NCBI GenBank assembly: GCA_028565635.1
Contig: JAOXYB010037473.1
Coordinates: forward strand, 1 to 13,567
Source of the DNA: Phoronis ovalis
Lineage: Eukaryota; Phoronida; Phoronidae
Direction of reading: 5' to 3'
DNA length: 13,567 nucleotides
Shown here piece after piece: positions 10,101 to 13,567 of this stretch. The notes below the pieces were generated by a model. It worked only from the letters and a program-made list of their open reading frames with translations. It searched no databases and had not been told where the DNA came from. Every line of letters starts with the position of its first letter. The first letter of the stretch is position 1. The position numbers and the translations under genes are program-made.

Positions 10101-13100
10101 ATATTTATGCCGATATTTGAGGATGAAAATTTTATCCAGTCAGCAATCCAGATAATTACCTCATGCTTAAAATCGATTTTTCTTGCTGCAGCTGATTGAA
10201 AACCAATTTGTGAATATTGCATACAGGGTTTCAAAGAATACTACCAATTTTCAAAATAAAAGGAGAGTTTTAAAACTCTGAATTCATTAATTTTTTTTGC
10301 AAAATTGCGTGGTCTTTAGTTTTGCTGAAAATCATGAATTCCATTATTTTTATCTTAATAGGTGATACTTGGGTAAAATGTCAGATTGAGAATGGTGGAT
10401 CATTGGGTAGTAAGAAAGGCTGTAATCTCCCTGGTATTGTTGTGGATTTACCTGCTGTGTCAGAGAAAGATAGACAAGATTTGAGATTTGGTGTTGAACA
10501 AAAGGTAGTAAAAGTATTAACACCTTTCCTGTATGCATAAAAATGCTGATTAAACATCTGTTGTGGTCTTTGTTTAGCATCTTTTAATCTGTTATTTAAT
10601 AAAATATAACACTGTTTCCTTGAAAGAAGCATTTGGCTACTCAATCGAGTAACATCAGTAGATTTACCTGTTAGTTTTCGAACTTAAAATGAACAGTCAG
10701 ATGGCATAATATGTTCCAAGTGATTATATTAAAATTTATTTTTACTTGTTTAGGTTGACATTGTGTTTGCGTCCTTTATTCGAAGCGCTGCTGGTATTCA
10801 AGAGATCAGAAGTATCTTAGGTGAAGATGGAAAAAATATTAAGATTATAGCAAAGATTGAGAATCATGAAGGTGTTCGAAGGTATGCTGGCTATGCACTA
10901 TACAATGAATGGGTGGACCATCTTGGTCATTTTCTGATTAGTTGACGTTATCCACAAAATGGATCTGTCTTCCACCATGTGTTGTGATTTAGTTTGAAAC
11001 GTGAATTTAGTAAATTCTACATGCTATCAATATACATCAGGTTCTACAGTTTTGTTGCTTCGATTCTTTATAACTTGGTCATTACTTGCTACGAAATAAT
11101 TAGTTTAACTATTATTAACTGTAATATATTATCATTTTGGATCAAATAAATTAAATCAATTTTCTAGCAGTGTTTTAAAAAATTATGTATTTGTCAAAAT
11201 TGGACTATTTCTGTTGTTAATGTAGTTATACAAAATGACAAGATGTAGCAATTCTCAACTTTTTGGCATTCATATGATTTATGCTTTACCTTCTGAATAT
11301 TAAATACTTCTGTTTTAGATTTGATGAAATTCTGGAGGTTGCTGATGGTATAATGGTAGCACGTGGTGATTTGGGTATTGAAATCCCACCTGAAAAAGTC
11401 TTCTTAGCTCAGAAAATGATGATTGGGCGATGTAACAAAGCAGGGAAACCTGTCATCTGTGCCACTCAGGTAAGTGACAGTTTTAGGTCCTATAGCACTC
11501 ATATGTTCTGGTAACTTAACACCAAATGCTGTCCTTTTCAATATCCTTTTCACATTTTTCATGCAGAATGTTCCAATTTTGATTGCGTATGTTTTTGTTG
11601 CATTATGAGAGATTTGTGATATTTCTCTGCTTAGAGCAGCACCTTTTGCACCTAGTAAGTACAAGACTTTAACGTGCTCTAGTAGGACAGTATAGAAGAT
11701 ACATTTCCAAGATAGCTAAGGCCCGATGATTAATGCTGCTATGTATCAGTCATGGTCAGTTATCTAAGAAACTCCTTCTTCAGATGTTAGAAAGTATGGT
11801 TAAGAAACCTCGGCCTACTCGAGCTGAAACCAGCGATGTGGCTAATGCTGTCCTTGATGGTGCTGACTGTGTTATGTTGTCTGGAGAAACTGCCAAAGGA
11901 GATTATCCTCTAGATGCTCTAAAAATGATGCATCATGTATGTATACATTTTTTTTTAAATCATTTATTTTTAATGAACTTATATAAAGGTTCCTTGTTGA
12001 TTATACTTCAATCTAACTTGTTCTTGCGTGTCAATTTGTGAAATTTTATTTGAAGCCACTATTGTGAAAGTAGTTCTATCCTTGCAATACTATTTGAATA
12101 TTTACTCATATTCCTTTAGATTTGCCGTGAAGCTGAATCCGCTGTTTTCCATCGTCAGTTATTTGAAGAATTGCGTCGCGAAACCCCAACTCCAACTGAT
12201 GCTACACACAGTACTGCTATAGCTGCGGTAGAAGCCTCCTTTAAGAGTATGGCATCGGCAATTCTTGTAGTTACAACTTCGGGAAGGTATAACTCACCAG
12301 CTTAAAAATTTAAATTATTGAATTATAAATTTGTACAATACATCACTCCTCCTGGTGATTGTTAGTGAATATAGCATAACCTTTGCGTCATCATCAGCTG
12401 TATTAAGAGCAACCAATCAACAGTTTGTTAAAGACTGGTGCACATTGGTGTTTCTCGTCCAGTGATATCAGGAATATTGTGCAAAACAAAAGAAGTTAGC
12501 ATTCATCTGATCATGTTATGCAAGAAGTAACTCATTACAATACCTAACCTTTTGTGGTGCTATTTGCATATCATAGGGTCATAGAACTAAACATCCCCAG
12601 CAAACTTCTGACTGTACATAGACAACCACAATGCAGTTTCACCATAATAAATGTTTGTGGTTTAATGCTGCTGTCAACTTTGGCATTTAATATGCGGTCA
12701 TTTGTGAAGTATGCGGCTCAGTAATCTTGTTTGCGTGCTATGTGACATTACAGCTTTACATGTCATCACTTATGCACGGAAGCTGGAGGAGAAACCAATT
12801 TCTTCCAGAGTTGTTGTGATAATGTTAAACTGTTCAGTTGTAAGGCCAGACCAAAAATAAACCTTGTTTAATGGGCGCGACCACTCCAAATTTTTTAAAA
12901 TTATTTTTTAAACACTTAAAAATGAAAATATAAACAATACAGCCCATTGACTCAGTTTTCGCCCTTAAAACAACTTTTATTTTTAGTGTGGCCTAAGCCT
13001 CGACTTTTTTCTTGTCTGTTCATAGGTACATTTTAATTACCAAACTTTTTTAGGTCTGCACATCTGATTGCAGCATATCGTCCTCGTTGTCCTATAATTG

Positions 13101-13172
13101 CAATTACAAGACATGCGTCAACAGCTGCTCAGTGCCATCTGTACAGAGGCATCTTTCCTGTTCATTATGTTG
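6948..13172 (+). CDS. PKM: Pyruvate kinase gene, 5' and central part, ten spliced exons, 3' end outside window
   Basis: The enzyme converts phosphoenolpyruvate and ADP to pyruvate and ATP in the cytosol, the last step of glycolysis, as a tetramer needing Mg and K ions. Splicing 6948-7113, 9157-9248, 9425-9544, 9859-10045, 10362-10504, 10754-10881, 11319-11469, 11784-11936, 12120-12286 and 13054-13172 gives one open frame of about 475 residues, and all junctions keep phase. Catalytic residues are present: Arg77 in ARLNFSHGT, Asp113 in [12 protein letters not shown], Lys270 and Glu272 in [11 protein letters not shown], Asp296 in MVARGDLG, and Thr328 in ICATQ. From the fifth exon on, numbering coincides with human PKM. 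The loop at 432-437 reads TTSGRS; position 433 is Thr, as in liver/red-cell pyruvate kinase, rather than the Glu of the M1 form, so binding of the activator fructose-1,6-bisphosphate is plausible (inference). About 55-60 C-terminal residues are missing because the window ends. The ATG at 6948 has a weak context (CCC before it) and the exon is open upstream to its acceptor, so a start in an earlier exon is possible. Confidence 0.93.
7583..7692 (+). CDS. PKM: Pyruvate kinase N-terminal exon, copy B (alternative exon)
   Basis: This is a second, diverged version of the last part of the preceding exon. It reads [12 protein letters not shown], then RMTGVICTV plus one base, and ends at donor GTAAGC in phase 1, so it splices in frame to the exon at 9157. 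Over the 28 aligned residues, 18 are identical to copy A. The acceptor is either AG at 7581-7582 (exon starts 7583, phase 2) or AG at 7595-7596 (exon starts 7597, phase 1). The frame has a TGA just upstream and no ATG of its own, so it must be joined to an upstream start exon. Splicing it after copy A would duplicate the segment and break the fold, so mutually exclusive use is the likely arrangement. The intact frame and splice signals argue against a dead exon copy. Confidence 0.75.
7693..9156 (+). other. Pyruvate kinase intron after copy B, 1464 nt
   Basis: It runs from donor GTAAGC to acceptor TTTTAG. I searched by eye for a third copy of the N-terminal exon (LEH, DID and RMTG signatures) and found none. 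Frames at 7821-8045 and 8725-8916 look random. No repeat or RNA gene stood out. Confidence 0.7.
9157..9248 (+). CDS. PKM: Pyruvate kinase exon with Arg77 active-site segment
   Basis: The exon is 92 nt, acceptor TTTTAG, donor GTACCC. The first codon (Gly56) is completed from the upstream exon; it then encodes [12 protein letters not shown] and [14 protein letters not shown]. The ARLNFSHGT motif carries the arginine and asparagine that contact phosphoenolpyruvate and the K ion in the family. The length equals that of the corresponding vertebrate PKM exon. Confidence 0.95.
9425..9544 (+). CDS. PKM: Pyruvate kinase exon entering the B domain
   Basis: The exon is 120 nt, phase 0 at both ends, acceptor ATATTTCAG, donor GTAAGT. 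It encodes 40 residues starting [10 protein letters not shown] and containing [12 protein letters not shown], which holds the aspartate that helps bind K and the hinge into the mobile B domain. It is four codons shorter than the vertebrate counterpart, the shortening lying in the loop before the [10 protein letters not shown] strand. Confidence 0.95.
9545..9858 (+). other. Pyruvate kinase intron, 314 nt
   Basis: AT-rich with standard GTAAGT and TAG borders, phase 0. Nothing else was seen in it. Confidence 0.9.
9859..10045 (+). CDS. PKM: Pyruvate kinase exon, B domain
   Basis: The exon is 187 nt, acceptor AAATTCTAG, donor GTAGGT, ending in phase 1. It encodes most of the B domain, the lid that closes over the active site, including [10 protein letters not shown] and [10 protein letters not shown]. 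Length and both phases match the vertebrate PKM exon. Confidence 0.95.
10046..10361 (+). other. Pyruvate kinase intron, 316 nt
   Basis: AT-rich with GTAGGT and TAG borders, phase 1. Nothing else was seen in it. Confidence 0.9.
10362..10504 (+). CDS. PKM: Pyruvate kinase exon, end of B domain
   Basis: The exon is 143 nt, acceptor ATCTTAATAG, donor GTAGTA, ending in phase 0 after GVEQK. It encodes [12 protein letters not shown] and [10 protein letters not shown], a hallmark of the return from the B domain to the A-domain barrel. Together with the following 128-nt exon it equals the single 271-nt exon of vertebrate PKM, so an additional intron sits here. Confidence 0.95.
10754..10881 (+). CDS. 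PKM: Pyruvate kinase exon with catalytic Lys270 and Glu272
   Basis: The exon is 128 nt, acceptor CTTGTTTAG, donor GTATGC, ending in phase 2. It encodes [10 protein letters not shown] and then [13 protein letters not shown]. Lys270 is the lysine that stabilises the transferred phosphate and Glu272 is a Mg ligand in the family. Confidence 0.95.
10882..11318 (+). other. Pyruvate kinase intron, 437 nt
   Basis: AT-rich with GTATGC and TTTTAG borders, phase 2. The frame stays open for about 60 bases past the donor, but that part is not pyruvate kinase-like. Nothing else was seen. Confidence 0.9.
11319..11469 (+). CDS. PKM: Pyruvate kinase exon with Mg-ligand Asp296
   Basis: The exon is 151 nt, acceptor CTTCTGTTTTAG, donor GTAAGT, ending in phase 0. 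Its first base completes Arg279. It encodes [15 protein letters not shown] and [19 protein letters not shown], with the second Mg ligand Asp296 and Thr328 at the substrate site. Length and phase equal the vertebrate exon. Confidence 0.95.
11470..11783 (+). other. Pyruvate kinase intron, 314 nt
   Basis: Borders are GTAAGT and CTTCTTCAG, phase 0. No alternative exon was recognised. Confidence 0.9.
11784..11936 (+). CDS. PKM: Pyruvate kinase exon, A-domain barrel end
   Basis: The exon is 153 nt, phase 0 at both ends, acceptor CTCCTTCTTCAG, donor GTATGT. It encodes [35 protein letters not shown] and AKGDYPL, one of the most conserved blocks of the family. The frame stays open upstream of the acceptor, but that part bears no resemblance to pyruvate kinase and is intron. 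Confidence 0.95.
12120..12286 (+). CDS. PKM: Pyruvate kinase exon equivalent to vertebrate M1/M2 exon
   Basis: The exon is 167 nt, acceptor ATTCCTTTAG, donor GTATAA, ending in phase 2. It encodes [20 protein letters not shown] and ends with ILVVTTSGR. Its place, length and phase equal vertebrate PKM exons 9 and 10, the mutually exclusive pair that sets fructose-1,6-bisphosphate control and the subunit interface. I found only one copy in this window. Confidence 0.94.
12287..13053 (+). other. Pyruvate kinase intron with MITE, 767 nt
   Basis: Borders are GTATAA and TTTTTTAG, phase 2. It contains the 150-bp inverted-repeat element near its 3' end. No second copy of the preceding 167-nt exon was found, which is where a vertebrate-type M1/M2 partner would sit. 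Confidence 0.85.
12844..12993. mobile_element. 150-bp MITE-like element with TAA flanks, in a pyruvate kinase intron
   Basis: The left end GGCCAGACCAAAAATAAA and the inverted right end GGCCACACTAAAAATAAA match at 16 of 18 positions. The element is directly flanked by TAA on both sides (12841-12843 and 12994-12996), and TWA target duplications are typical of PIF/Harbinger elements. It contains no reading frame of note, so it would be a non-autonomous copy. It lies about 60 bases before the acceptor of the exon at 13054. Confidence 0.55.
13054..13172 (+). CDS. PKM: Pyruvate kinase exon, C domain, last in window
   Basis: The exon is 119 nt, acceptor ACTTTTTTAG, donor GTAAGT, ending in phase 1. 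It encodes [20 protein letters not shown] and then [13 protein letters not shown], the regulatory C domain with the start of the activator site. The vertebrate exon here is 182 nt, so an extra intron seems to split it, leaving 63 nt plus the final exon beyond the window. I found no pyruvate kinase sequence in the remaining 395 bases. Confidence 0.93.
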
Positions 13173-13567
13173 GTAAGTTGCATTACAGTGGGAATATTCT
13201 TGCTACTTACTTTCATATTTAATAAAAATAGCTTTGACAGACAGGTAAAAATGCATGCAACAGTTGTGCCCTCTACACTACCTACATGCCATCTTACTAA
13301 TTAGTTTTGTGCAATTCTTAACTGTATAGATAAGATTTAAATTTAGTTCCTCCTTTTTTATGCCCATCACTATGTAATAGTGAACGGGCATATAGTCTTA
13401 CCGCATGCGGCGTCATCGGCGTATGTAACCTTTTCTTTGTGTTGCTATAACGGCTTCAGCTTTTGTCAGATCATCTTCGTATTTTTTACAGGTAAGTACA
13501 GGTCAAAGCGCAGGTCTGATGTAATTTTGACCTCGATTACTTCCAAGATGGCCGATTGGTGGCCATG
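13173..13567 (+). other. Start of the next pyruvate kinase intron
   Basis: It begins with donor GTAAGT. It contains no recognisable C-terminal pyruvate kinase sequence; its second half is the dispersed-repeat-like block. The next exon should lie downstream of the window. Confidence 0.8.
13359..13567. repeat. Dispersed-repeat-like block beginning with a hairpin, runs off the window
   Basis: It begins with a compact hairpin: TATGCCC at 13359-13365 pairs with GGGCATA at 13386-13392, with an inner CACTAT/ATAGTG stem and a GTA loop. GC-richer, non-coding sequence follows, including AAGATGGCCG near 13547. From memory, a GGGCATAT edge next to a foldback and motifs like CCAAGATGGC recur in repeats of many marine invertebrate genomes. 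This is a resemblance, not an alignment. The outer boundary lies beyond the window. Confidence 0.35.

Noticed and set aside
11733-11783. In-frame ATG and codons directly before the exon at 11784
   Set aside because: A good CTTCTTCAG acceptor precedes MLESM, and the upstream codons do not resemble pyruvate kinase, so this is an open stretch of intron.
11937-13053. Search for a second M1/M2-type exon
   Set aside because: No second segment with the CREAE, FEELRR or TSGR signatures between splice sites was found in the flanking introns.

Overview
The window looks like nuclear DNA from a non-vertebrate animal. It is AT-rich, its genes are split by many GT-AG introns, and it has a CA/GT microsatellite, small inverted-repeat elements and dispersed-repeat-like blocks at both ends. 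The encoded proteins (a PTB-SH2 adaptor and an animal-type pyruvate kinase) point to a metazoan. I cannot fix the phylum from sequence alone; a marine invertebrate such as a lophotrochozoan, cnidarian or basal deuterostome is a guess.

Layout, all genes on the + strand. Positions 1-4462 are apparently non-coding. They hold a repeat-like block near 60-240, several hairpins, and one striking 86-nt inverted repeat at 1886-1971. Positions 4463-5521 are an uninterrupted 352-codon reading frame for a protein with an N-terminal PTB domain and a C-terminal SH2 domain, resembling SH2D5 and the PTB-SH2 front half of some invertebrate tyrosine kinases. Positions 5522-6935 are an AT-rich spacer, with a GC-richer segment near 6775-6855 that may be an untranslated or alternative exon.

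Positions 6936-13172 carry most of a pyruvate kinase gene. Eleven coding exons can be placed to the base. Ten of them form one continuous frame of about 475 residues from an ATG at 6948, ending at a splice donor at 13173, so roughly the last 55-60 residues lie beyond the window. Most exon lengths (92, 187, 151, 153, 167 nt) equal those I recall for vertebrate PKM, and two further exons (143 + 128 nt) sum to the vertebrate 271-nt exon, so the gene structure is anciently conserved with added introns.

The most interesting feature is a diverged second copy of the N-terminal pyruvate kinase exon at 7583-7692. It ends in the same phase and at the same codon as the exon at 6936-7113. The two can only be used one at a time, which suggests mutually exclusive N-terminal isoforms, at a different place from the M1/M2 exon pair of vertebrate PKM. 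Only one copy of the M1/M2-equivalent exon is visible here.

The intron at 12287-13053 contains a 150-bp element with terminal inverted repeats flanked by TAA, which fits a PIF/Harbinger-type MITE. The last 210 bases begin with a hairpin resembling the edge of another dispersed invertebrate repeat. The two genes share no evident pathway: one would read phosphotyrosine signals, the other is the last step of glycolysis.
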